DNA of 64,000 bases. Origin: Termitomyces sp. T153 (Eukaryota; Basidiomycota; Agaricomycetes; Agaricales; Lyophyllaceae). The position numbers and the translations under genes are program-made. Shown piece after piece: positions 34,890-44,899 of this stretch. Where the stretch lies: positions 186,001-250,000 of the forward strand of contig JACKQL020000038.1 in assembly GCA_018296165.2 (NCBI GenBank). Reading direction: 5' to 3'. Position 1 is the stretch's first letter; the number at the start of each line of letters is the position of its first letter. The notes beneath the pieces were generated by a model. The model was not told where the DNA came from. It made no database searches and saw only the letters and a list, made by a program, of their open reading frames with translations.

Positions 34890-37146
34890 ATATTGTACTT
34901 TATGCCTACCAATCCCGAACCGAATGAGATTCAGTACTCATTTGTATCTATCCATCTTAGGTAACCGTACAATATAATACACCGATTGACCAGTTGTTTG
35001 CCTCTCGGGCTCGAGGCATGCCAAACCACTATGAGTATCATGCTAATTCTTCTCCAAGTCTTGGCATTTGAGTTCCACCTTCTTTGTAACCATTGGTTGT
35101 AGCAATCGTCTGGAGTGATGTTCATGGAGCGGACAAGCGAACATATTCAGTTACCAGTCATGTCCATAGCCTCACTACAGCTACAGGAAACCCGATCATT
35201 CTCACATCCTTAATGGTATCCCCAATATTTGCACAGAATTCCCATATGAGGATTATGGAGCGCCATCATCTGTTGGTCGAATCGGCCAAGTTGTCTTGAC
35301 TAATGACGAGCCAGTCAGAGAGAATTGTTGATTGTGTCACAAATTATTCATGGTTGAGATCATGTAAATTAGAGGCTACAATGGACGTATTAGTTTCCTC
35401 AGCAACACACTTGCCTTCAATAACATGATTGGAAAAAAGACTGAGAAGCTTGTTCTGGGGCAGAATTTCGCGGTATTGCTGTAATCCAAGTATCTATAAT
35501 TGTTATCTGATAAAATGAGGAGAATGGAAAAATCATTAAATCAGGAACATCGCCAACTACATATCTTGGACAGTACTTTGACAGACTTGTCTCCCTTCCT
35601 TCTTCATTAAATTCAGGGTCTGTTATCGGTCGTGCTTCTGAAACGACCCAGAGCTCTGGTTGTATGGCTATGTGGCTGCGGTGCGTCTGCAAATGATGTT
35701 ATCATAGCAGTAGCTGCAAGCTACATTGCTAATTTTCGATGCGGAAGCTTTGAATCAAGTAACGATAATCAAGGAGGGATGAGAGAAGTTGGATCTCAAG
35801 CTTTCCAGGTCGAAGCTTTCAAGGTCAGGAATGGAAGCATTATATTCTTTATGGATACAACATATTCAAGCCATAGGTGTGGCGGGTTCGATACATCAAC
35901 ACCGCTTAAGCTAAAAGATAATCAATCATAATAGTAAAAGCACCCACACCAGTCCACTTATAACCGGAAGAATACCCGTTTGAATCTCCGGGCAATGGAC
36001 TTCCAGACGAGCCCCCCACTTTTTACCTCCAAACCATCGGCCAGACTTGTCGCAGCCTTGACAGGATATCGTGCATAACATGTCTCAAGATGGCCAGGCA
36101 CTTTATCCACATACCCTCTGGATGTTATTCCAAGTCCTTCGCAATCGTATAAATCCAATGTACTTTGGCCATGGATCATAAGCGGCACCTCACTATGTGG
36201 TTCAACAGAAAGTGAGGGGGACAATGGGAAAAGGTAGTCATAGAAATAAAACATCGTGTCGAAGAACCCTGTAGCGAGACCAATGAGTCTTCAAAGGGGC
36301 TACTTATTGAAAGAAATTAGCTTCGGCCATATCAGTACCAAAGGAGTACGCTTTGATATATAGGTATGCAGGAACCATGCACGTTATGTCAGTGGATGAG
36401 AATTAAGGCGGTCTGGTTACGATTGTTTTCGAGACATGAAATTGGGTTTTGAGTCGTACACTAAACGGTGAGCCAATAATATACGATGTCTTGTGGCAGG
36501 GGTTCGGCGAAGCAACCAAGTTAACAGCAAGTTCTAAGCAGGGATTGAACCTGAGCGCTGAGCTCCAACCAAATTCCAACAAACTCCTAGAAAATTTCTT
36601 CATCGAATCAAACGTCGTGGATGGTCGGTCAAAGAAACTGCAGATAGATGTATTGAGATAGAGACCTCGAGTACCACAGTCTGAGAGGGCCCAGTGTAAT
36701 GAATTGATACAAGACAGTTGTTGAAGAAATAAGCATGTATGTCAAGAAAGTAACATGGTCCGGCAACTTCCGTCTAAACGAGGGCTTCAAAGCTTCAGAC
36801 TTCCAAGGGCACCGCTCTAAAGGGCACCATGCACATTGGCAACCGACCTGACATAGCTGTGTCGATCTTAATGAAACAAGACCTTTGTGGTCAGTAGGCG
36901 GTCCCTTGAGCTTCTGAGTACTGAATCGACGCCGGCCTATACTCACTACTAGTAAGTAAGTACTTCGAATTACGTAGATCATTGCAATCATAATCATGAG
37001 AATATTTGTAAATTACACGGTCAGCGCCGACAAGCTTAACCCTGCTTAACCACATGCACCCAGCGGCATTCACCCAGTAGATTGAAACTCAAATTTGGGA
37101 ACTCTTATCTTAGTGTGCAGTCCTATAAGGTGGAGCACCAAAAATA
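34890..37146. other. 2.3-kb region without a recognised gene
   Basis: Open frames here are short and have no family features. The best are minus-strand 36254-35958 (98 codons, basic C-terminus) and plus-strand 35632-35931 (99 codons). I could not chain them to neighbours through convincing introns. It may contain a diverged gene or old repeat debris. Confidence 0.3.
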
Positions 37147-38381
37147 ATGTCCACTCGCAAGAGAAAACATCGAAATATCAGGGGTACAATTCATTCAGAT
37201 CAGAACTCGGATTCCCAGAGTACCTCATATACTGTTCCCGAAGGCGACACTAGTCTTCCTGCTTTGTACGTGCAAGCCTACGAAGCAGATATTGTTCGTG
37301 GCCCAGCAGCAAAAATCGCAGCTGCTTCTCTCGAAGTCCCTTTACCAGGTACGATCGAGACTGGGGGTGCCCTGATCAGATGGGGGGCCCAAACGCATTC
37401 TGCATTTCCTCAAGACGAAGATATCCTCGGCACCCAAGTCAGCGGTGATCAGAACTTTTGGTTGGACAGGTGTGTCTTTTGAAGTCCTGAAGTTGCTGGT
37501 TTCGTTGTTCATGGTCTATGCTCCTCTTGATATCTCTCGCTTGCCGATAACATGATCTGAAGTCAATTCTCTTCTCTTCTTACCCTTCTTGAATATACCA
37601 TCTGACGTGTACCCTAAACAGATACGATGCTCGATTATTACTGGATACTCTACCGTCACCAGACCTTCTCGGGACCCCCCAAAATCTTCCGGACTCGCCT
37701 GGTGGATGGTCTGACCTGCCCTCCGACAATGAAGATGTGTTCTTCCTTGACCGAGAAGAAGTCGAAGACTTCCGACGTGATAAGAAAAGGCAGCATCTCG
37801 AACAACGCCGAGAGGAGCGATTGAAGGCTCGGCGTGAAGAGGATGGCGAGTCCGAGGAGGAGGCTTGGGGAGGGAGTGATGAAGAAGTGCCTTTTTTCAT
37901 CTCCCAAAACCCGAATTTCGTGTTAAATTCTTCATTTGCTTAGCCGATCGACGTCCAGCGCGATTTAATGCAAAGAACAGCGAGTCATCTCCTCTCTTCA
38001 CCCAATCCTGCGCAGTTAGAGGCACGTATCCTCGCTAACCACGGCAACGACATCCGATTTGCCTTCTTGCGTGGCCGATGGAGTAATACGTGGAAGAATA
38101 TCAAGGGGAAGGCAAAGATAGCAAAGGAGGAGGAACAAGTACGGGATAGTGAGAATACGAGCGGACTAGGTGGATTAGCTGGGTATGGGAGTGATACAGA
38201 TAGTGATGGGGTTGAAGTGTTTGCCAGTACTCAGCCTGTGGTACTTCAGACTACGGTGTCGCCTACTTCGACTTCTCAAGTGTCTGATGCAGACTCTGCA
38301 GAGGTCGCATTTGAGGCGCGACGGGCCCGTGCGAAGGAATGGGTTGAGAAAAGACGGTCACTTGGTAATAATTTCAAATAG
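37147..38381 (+). CDS. SURP-like module protein, probably nuclear
   Basis: Three exons: 37147-37470 (MSTRKRKHRNIRGTIHSDQN ... QNFWLDR), about 37621-37889 (YDARLLLDTLPSPDLLG ... FLDREEVEDFRRDKKRQHLE, an acidic and charged helix) and about 37949-38381. The last exon contains DLMQRTASHLLSSPNPAQLE and ARILANHGNDIRFAFLRGRW, which has the spacing of a SURP/SWAP module (a helical domain of splicing factors: alanine-rich helix, LEARIL, then F-x-FL). Introns have GT..AG ends and join in frame. The N-terminus starts with a basic cluster (RKRKHR) like a nuclear localisation signal. Serine/aspartate-rich linkers follow the module. A role in pre-mRNA splicing is inferred from the module only; the family appears uncharacterised. 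Confidence 0.65.
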
Positions 38382-39517
38382 ATGTCCTTCATTTTAATAC
38401 CACTGGGTAGACTCCTTGTGTTCCCATTCGAGTCGCAGCAAGAGCATGACGGAACGCGAATAAAACCGGTGACAGAGTACTTCCAAGAACCTACCATGCG
38501 GTTACTATTCATCGGGCACCTCTGCTTACCCTTAACCCGATAGCTTCCTACACATATATTACCTATAACAGTTCTACGATATATAAATGTTCTCGATGTA
38601 TCGTATTAGGCAGTTCTTATTCTAGGACTTAACTAACACTCTACCGTCACATATTTCGAGCAGAAACAACTCCTAGCTTATATCTCAACTACGTTTCCAC
38701 TCTTGACACTGGACGTCGTCGGTTGATCAACCAGCACCACCAATTCGTTGGGCTGCATAGGATGTCTATGAACTCCTCGAAGCTCTCAGTCGATGGGTTG
38801 GGATTCTGGGCCAGTGCGAACAGGCAATGCGCTACCGTCTTATAGATGCACATAACATCGTTCAGTAGAAGTCACAAATAACGTTCGGATAGAAAGCGCG
38901 AAGACGTCGCTAATAGTGGGAGACCAGTTCATCCTGGATAGAGACATCCTTGCACGAATTCAGGAAACCCGTACTGATTGACACCGGAAGCGAATAGTGA
39001 GGAAAGAAAAGGGGTCACAAAAGCTTAAACGAACGACTTACTGGGTTGTGTAGCAAAACAATGAAATAACAACTTCGATGAGCACTGCTGGAGGCGGTGA
39101 CTCGCTAAACCTGGTCGCTACTGTGTAAGAGGTAAGAGACGCTTGAAACATGGTGCAAATATGCTCTAATAGCGTTCACTGATTTTTCGTTTACCTCTTT
39201 GACTATCGACAGGTACTTGTATGAGCTTGATCATCTCTCACAATTGACTATCTGGGAAAAAAGGCCCTTTCCCATCCTGACGACATTGCTGAACCGAATA
39301 ACCACCACAATAAGCCATCATGCCAGTGCATTGTCTTACGCATTTGTAAGTACTACATGGCCATCCCGACCATGGTCAGGCGGCCACTGTTCATTGTCTT
39401 TCGACATGTCAAATAGTAGCTCTACGACAATATACAGCTCTTCCAGACTCTCCGCCGTTGGCTGGTTTTAGCTACTTCACATCTCACTTTTTCTTGGGCT
39501 AACGATCGTCCGGCACA
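38382..39517. other. Intergenic region upstream of the AA14 gene
   Basis: A 1.1-kb stretch with no gene recognised. The small open frame at 39199-39471 has no family features. The stretch may include the 3' region of the SURP-like gene and a long promoter for the secreted enzyme. Confidence 0.35.
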
Positions 39518-40858
39518 ATGCTTCAGTTTCACCCTTTCTTCTTTCCAATCCTTGTCCTGCCTGTGGCCTACAGTCACTCCGGTATGTACCTTGTACTTAA
39601 ATTCTTCGACTGCCGCTCAGCACCCGATACAGCCTTCTTTCACCCTAGTATGTATGGTTTCAACGTTACCGACACCACCTTCCCCTTCGACAATCGCCCC
39701 GTCACTCCCATACGCGACCGCACATTCGTCGACTGGTGGTTCCACGGCCACCTCGACTACCCACCGCACCTGACCGATTTTTTTGAGCTCCCCGCGGGTC
39801 GGAAAGCCACCGCCGAAATCGCCTGCGACAAAGGCGCCACGTCCTACCATGCCTCTGCTCCTGCGGACATCCGCGATCGTAATAACCCCGACAACGTTTG
39901 TCCCGGTCGAGGAATCGAGGCGTTCCACACGACGGGTAAGGACGATGTCACAGGTTGTGCTTTGGCGATTGCGTATGAGAGCGATGCACGGAAAGTGAAA
40001 CCGGAGGATTTTGCGGTGTTTAGTGTAAATCAGACGTGTGTGTGGACGAGGTTCACGGATTTTCAGGTGCCAGCGAGAATGCCATCTTGTCCACGAGGTG
40101 GATGTACGTGTGCGTTCTTTTGGATCCATTCATCCAATAGTGGAGCGGAAGAGAGTAAGAAACTTTCTCGTCAGTGGTACAGGTTATGCGAATGCTGATG
40201 GAAGTTCCCGTTTCAGATTATATGAACGGGTTCAAGTGCAATGTGACGGGCTCCACCTCTGACGCCGCAGCGCTGGCTACTCCCAAGATACCTCGAAGAT
40301 GCGGTGCAGACCCGCTTAACAAAAAAATGCAAGACGTATTAGGAAACTGTACTTATGGCGCCAAGCAGCCATTCTATTGGTTTAACCTGGAACGAAACAA
40401 CGTACGCCTATGTCCTTTCGTTTCCCTTCTCATTGAGTAAACTCCCAAATGATAGATGTTTGAAGGAGCGTTCTCGCCTCCTGTCTATAACGATATGTAC
40501 AACTTCCTCGATGGCGCTCAGAACGACATCTTCGTAGACTCTTACGATTCGTTGCCAGACCCCTCGCCCGTTGCCTTAGTCCCCATTTTGGCTAATACCA
40601 CAATGTCATCCGGATATGATACAACTGCGCAGGGGCTCGTTGTCAAATCCATCGGGTATGTTGATGGCTACTGATAGCTTTTCGTCGATAAACATTTTTA
40701 TCAATCATCTTTGTAGCAAAGAACGAAATACTTCTCTCAAGAAACACGCAGAACATTCTTTACGAACTGAGAAAAGGCTACATGCGGACGGAAGGTGGAC
40801 ATCAGCTATTGATACAGGAGGTAGAAGGAGTCGATGGGTGAGACGGAGAGCCGTGTAG
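39518..40858 (+). CDS. AA14-like lytic polysaccharide monooxygenase
   Basis: Secreted copper enzyme of the AA14 family, described in Agaricomycetes for oxidative cleavage of xylan in wood. The signal peptide MLQFHPFFFPILVLPVAYS ends right before His-20, which would be His-1 of the mature enzyme. A 39-nt intron (39582-39620) falls two codons later. The body reads TAFFHPSMYGFNVTD, DNRPVTPIRDRTFVDWWFHG, HLDYPPHLTDFFELPAG, ATAEIACDKGATSYHA, DVTGCALAIAYESDARKVKP, FAVFSVNQTCVWTRFTDFQV, CAFFWIHSSNSGAEE, then after introns NYMNGFKCNVTGSTS, CGADPLNKK, NCTYGAKQPFYWFNLERNN and MFEGAFSPPVYNDMYNFLDG, GAQNDIFVDSYDS. A last exon after about 40655-40716 adds a basic tail to the TAG at 40856-40858. If that intron is not used, the protein stops at about 40672. 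Cysteines and the histidine brace look intact. Confidence 0.85.
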
Positions 40859-41319
40859 TAGAAGTTCACGTGAAATAATGTACAACCCTTTATCTAGCTC
40901 TTCACTTGTAGTGGTTCCCGGACCTCGGTAATAAAGCTCAATTTTTGCGTCAGGGGCTCTTGAAGTGTACTGGTACTCCAGAGAGTGAGTAGAATCATAC
41001 CAAAAACATATTATTACCTAATTTGGAAGTACCTCCAGAATTGCTTCGCCACTGACGTCATGCTTCAAGTAAACGTATGTAGGTAGCTGGCCGGCCACAG
41101 TCATCACAATTTTCCTTCCAGTTGAAGCCGGCATACACATAATATTACACTATCTGTTTCTATCAATGGGTGGTTCTAAACGATCGAATTACAAACTCTA
41201 CAAGGTACAGGTCCATCGAAGGACGATAACATTTATGACCATGAATGCACAAGGAAGAAAATACAGAAGAATACGCGCGCACGCAGAAGCAGAGGCAGAA
41301 GCAGAGAAAGCACCATAAT
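40859..41319. other. Convergent 3' region
   Basis: A 0.46-kb gap between the AA14 gene (+) and the NTF2-like gene (-). No coding signal was seen. Confidence 0.35.
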
Positions 41320-42296
41320 TCAGGAATGGTGATAGCCACTCGCATCTCTACGCTTGCGCTGCTTTCCGTTCGATTTCACGCTATGCCAAGCCCCCTCGCT
41401 GCCTCCTTGCTTCTCACTGCCGCTATGGCCCTCGTTTGGCCCAATCCTAGTTTCCTCAGAGGAGTGCGATTCATTGCTATTGCTTCTGTTCCCACGAACG
41501 CGAGTAGAGGTAGAGTGTCCCTGGCTGTCGGTGTTACCACCACTGTTGCCCTTTCCACTGTCGCTAACACGCCAGATACCCATGACTTGCGCGAGCTTCG
41601 CACCAATTGCAGAGGCGTAGGCGAGTGTCGAGAGGCCAAACCCGATGAAAGGAGAAATCATGGGGAAAAAGTGATTCGTAAGTTGCTGTGAGTAGGAAGA
41701 TTAGTGCATATATGCGTAGGATTGTCAGCATGTACGAACGTCGGGGTGGTAGAAAACCTCTTGAGAGGTGATTCGATACGCTTTATTGTGCTCCTTGAGC
41801 TTCATATGGATTAGCACCCTGATGATAATGAGAAATGAAGCTGAGAATGGCAAGCAACAAGCATACTTGGCAGGCGTCGGTCGCATAGGAAGAAATCGAA
41901 TAGGGAAAATGATGTTTCCTTCTACAATGAGAGTTTGAGAGCCTTCGTCATACACTTATTCGTCGTGTCAATATTTGCAGCGGGTTGCCATTCAAGAAAC
42001 AAGAAACTCACTGATATTGGTCGTATCGAATCGAGTGGCGGGTGATATAATTCGCAGCCATCTATCAACAAACTCAGTTATGCAATAAGATAGAGGTAAA
42101 TCAGAAAAAAAACCGACTGGTAAACGCCTAACGCATCTTCTCTAGACTGTTGGTGTGGAGCAATTTTGTAGACGGGGCTCTGAAACGCAGCGTTTTCAGA
42201 AAAATACCGAGTCATCGCCTTTTTCTGCTCGTCGGGGTCTTTTGTAGTGACAAGCTTGTATAATACATCTTCAATATCGTGCTTTGGGTTCTGCAT
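41320..42296 (-). CDS. SigF-like NTF2-fold protein with a C-terminal membrane segment
   Basis: Fungal protein of the SnoaL/NTF2-like type often annotated as SigF-like. Start at 42296: MQNPKHDIEDVLYKLVTTKD, PDEQKKAMTRYFSENAAF, then intron, WLRIISPATRFDTTNI, intron, VYDEGSQTLIVEGNIIFPIR, FLPMRPTPAK, intron, IHMKLKEHNKAYRITSQEVF, YHPD, intron, QLTNHFFPMISPFIGFGLST, LAYASAIGAKLAQVMGIWRV. The hydrophobic stretch ISPFIGFGLSTLAYASAIGA suggests a membrane anchor. After it comes a Ser/Gly/Asn/His-rich tail that ends at 41320 (GYHHS). The fold usually binds small hydrophobic molecules; the ligand is unknown. An open extension upstream to 42452 is probably not translated, because the family starts at the MQNP methionine. 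Confidence 0.7.
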
Positions 42297-43036
42297 GGTG
42301 ATGGTACAAAACAGATCTGAATTCGACTCCAACGATGCAATCATCACCAACGCGTCAATCGTTGTGACAGATAAGATTGTCACAACACGTGCCACGCGTT
42401 TTCTCTTATTCGGACCTTTTTTAAAATTTCTGTACCGCTTTACAAGTTTCACTCGTTCTCTGTGTAGCTGGCTCAGTTTCTGGTAATACGGCTGTGTAAT
42501 GCTACTGAGAGCATCCTATATGCAGAGTTCTCAGGGTTCCTGCCTTGCTATCCTGATCAATGGGCTATCCGATTTCCGTCTTCGTCCAACTTCTTGACAC
42601 TTCTCGATGCATTGATGCAAAGATAGAACGCGTAAGCCTGATATGTATCTGAGGATAATTATCTGGAGCAAGCACAATGCAAGTATGCTGCTTGAACGAT
42701 GAAGAGATTTGGCATCGAACTTGAACTTTCTAGTTCGTTCGTCTCGCCGTTTCCGACCATTCGGTGCAACGTTGTCATAACTCAAGAATATAAATACCGA
42801 GGATGTGAAACATATTTTTTACATTGCGCTACCTGCAATAGACTACTCGCTTTTCTAGCAAACTCCTGGCCAAGAAATCAAGCACAGCGACACGTTGAGA
42901 GATGCCCTTGTCTATCTCTGACAAGTATTGGTGTCTCAGGCATGATGGCTACACGGTAGCGGTTTTATGTGTATACTTACTCTATTCAGGGCGTGGCGCT
43001 AACCGACGCTGATGCCGTCGTGCTAAGCGCCTTGAC
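42297..43036. other. Region between the NTF2-like gene and the Ngaro element
   Basis: A 0.74-kb stretch containing the promoter of the minus-strand gene and the flank of the retrotransposon. No further gene was recognised. Confidence 0.4.
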
Positions 43037-43254
43037 TCTATGTCGGGCTCCCGTGCTAGATGATGGTGAGAAGGAGAGTTGGACGAGGAGAGTTGGACGA
43101 GGAGAGTTGGACGAGGAGATGAGTGGTAGAGGAGGAGAACTGTTGATTCACACTTTATTTTCTGAGAGTTCGGATTAGTCTGCGAGCAAATAGATATATT
43201 TGGTCGCCCAAGCTCTCTCGCACGGAATCCCGAGAGGGAAACCGCACTCAAGCC
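43037..43254 (-). repeat. Ngaro split repeat B2
   Basis: A 218-bp copy of the B repeat, matching 43651-43868 at a constant offset of 614. It contains three tandem copies of a GAGAGTTGGACGAG-type 14-mer and a palindrome-like segment near 43220-43238 (CTCTCTCGCACGGAATCCCG). Confidence 0.88.
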
Positions 43255-43344
43255 GGCACAGGCGAGTAATGTACGAGACAAGTGCTACGTGAGACAAGAG
43301 AAAAACAAAACAATGAGAGGGGTAAGTGGATATGAGGGGTGGGA

Positions 43345-43651
43345 GAGAGAAAGAATCGAGTCCAAAAGGACTGACGAGCTCTATGTCAGTGGGGAAAAGG
43401 AAGCAGGACGTGAGTTATAACAGACCTGACGAGCTCTATGTCAGTGGGGAAAAGGAAGCAGGACGAGGACAGGGGAAGCTGTAGCTGAGATTATATACAA
43501 AGTCCGTCGAGAGAAAAAGACAAAGCGACCATTGTCAACAGTGCGACAATGGTGTGATATGATAGGAGGGCGTACGCGACGCGTTAGGCACGATCGAGGG
43601 AGGGTCGTGCCGCTTACATAGACGTCGATCAAAGGCTTTTGATCGTGACAT
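43345..43651 (-). repeat. Ngaro split repeat A2
   Basis: A 307-bp copy of the A repeat, matching 47731-48037 at a constant offset of 4,386. It contains a tandemly repeated block (core TGACGAGCTCTATGTCAGTG, twice, 56 bp apart) and three hairpin-forming inverted repeats at the B1-proximal end. Confidence 0.88.
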
Positions 43652-43868
43652 CTATGTCGGGCTCCCGTGCTAGATGATGGTGAGAAGGAGAGTTGGACGA
43701 GGAGAGTTGGACGAGGAGAGTTGGACGAGGAGATGAGTGGTAGAGGAGGAGAACTGTTGATTCACACTTTATTTTCTGAGAGTTCGGATTAGTCTGCGAG
43801 CAAATAGATATATTTGGTCGCCCAAGCTCTCTCGCACGGAATCCCGAGAGGGAAACCGCACTCAAGCC
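43651..43868 (-). repeat. Ngaro split repeat B1
   Basis: A 218-bp repeat directly abutting A2. The recombinase stop codon (TGA, 43862-43864) lies inside it. Confidence 0.88.
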
Positions 43869-44899
43869 ATGGAAGGAGCGAACAGCAGAGACGGAGGCTC
43901 GAAATTGTGCGCGTGAGGAGCGGCCAAGTGGAGACGTGAAGAGAGGCTCAAGATTCGCTCTCGTGGGATGTCAATGTATAGCTTGAAGGCATCGCTACGC
44001 CAATGCCCGAGTAGCTGAATTTCATGATCGGCGTACCCCACTGCAGCAGCGGCTGTGGCTGCACCACGGCGGAAGCTATGGCCTGAGTATTGCGAAGGGT
44101 CGGTGCCACAGTCCAAGAGCCGCCTTTTCAGCGTGTCAATAAAAATCTCACGGGAAAGGGGCGAGCCGTCCGGGTTTGAAAAGAGTGCAGCATCACATGG
44201 CTTGGGATCGACCACAAAGAGTGTATGGAGTGCTGAGACCGGGCAAGTGGAGGAATTAGGGGGCGCTCTCGCCAGCAAGATGGTTACGCCTTTGCGAAAT
44301 GGGTCAGTTTTAGAGGCGGGGAGGTCAATCCTGACATGGGAAGGGGATTCAAAGGATGGAAGGAATGTGACGGACCCACGTGTGAGGTGGGATACAGGGC
44401 TAAACCTCTCGTTACGCCCAAGCGTAAACTCACCACAGCGCAGAAATCCAGCCCATGCCGTTTTAAATGCTGCATCAAAGGAAGCTTCGAATGGGCTTGA
44501 AAGATCGCCTGCAACTGATGCTAGTTTCTGCAGGATGCCGAGTGTGATAGGCTGTTTGGGGTTACGCTCGCGCTCGCCATGGTACCGCTTGATGCCCCGA
44601 ATGACTCTACGTACTGTCTCTGACTCACAGGCTCCAAAGGGAAGGCCCTCGTCGACGTGGAGGGAACGGACAGCGGAGAGGTAGCTTTTGATGGTCTTGG
44701 GCTGGAGGGCCCGATCCCCGAGGGAGCAAACCCATTCGACGATAGCTCGGTCTGTGGCAGGGAGGTAGCGCCCAGGCTCGCTGAGGACGCTAGGGGTGAG
44801 GCGGCAGAAGTCGATGTATGATTTTTGACCGGTTGAGTAGGTCTTCCTGGTGCTCGTGGCCAGTCCATGCCACAGGTAGAAGGCTGCTCGAGGCGACAA
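43862..44899 (-). CDS. Ngaro tyrosine recombinase (YR)
   Basis: Integrase-type tyrosine recombinase of the retrotransposon, joining the circular DNA copy to the target. The 345 or more residues show an N-terminal SAM-like core-binding region (STRKTYSTGQKSYIDFCRL, KTIKSYLSAVRSLHVDEGLP) and the catalytic domain: AWAGFLRCGEFTLGR (first Arg region), then SGHSFRRGAATAAAAVGYAD (Arg box), EIQLLGHWRSDAFKLYID (His/Trp box and tyrosine). The first codon given is TTG at 44899 and the frame is open further upstream (IPTYWFEAHANLSPRAAFYL), so expression must use a start inside the overlapping RT frame, frameshifting or splicing. It overlaps the RT ORF by 379 nt in another frame. The stop lies in repeat B1. 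Confidence 0.9.
   Translation of the reverse strand: MSPRAAFYLWHGLATSTRKTYSTGQKSYIDFCRLTPSVLSEPGRYLPATDRAIVEWVCSLGDRALQPKTIKSYLSAVRSLHVDEGLPFGACESETVRRVIRGIKRYHGERERNPKQPITLGILQKLASVAGDLSSPFEASFDAAFKTAWAGFLRCGEFTLGRNERFSPVSHLTRGSVTFLPSFESPSHVRIDLPASKTDPFRKGVTILLARAPPNSSTCPVSALHTLFVVDPKPCDAALFSNPDGSPLSREIFIDTLKRRLLDCGTDPSQYSGHSFRRGAATAAAAVGYADHEIQLLGHWRSDAFKLYIDIPRERILSLSSRLHLAAPHAHNFEPPSLLFAPSMA

Noticed and set aside
35958..36254. 98-codon minus-strand frame as a gene
   Set aside because: No recognisable domain, no convincing introns to extend it, and similar-length frames occur by chance here.
41245..41691. 148-codon plus-strand frame
   Set aside because: Opposite the low-complexity tail of the NTF2-like gene; no family features.
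44055..44684. 209-codon plus-strand frame
   Set aside because: Antisense to the recombinase and RT overlap of the Ngaro element.
43862..44899. A stand-alone Crypton (recombinase-only DNA transposon)
   Set aside because: The recombinase lies in one unit with gag, RT-RNase H and A1/B1-A2-B2 split repeats, which define a Ngaro/DIRS element.
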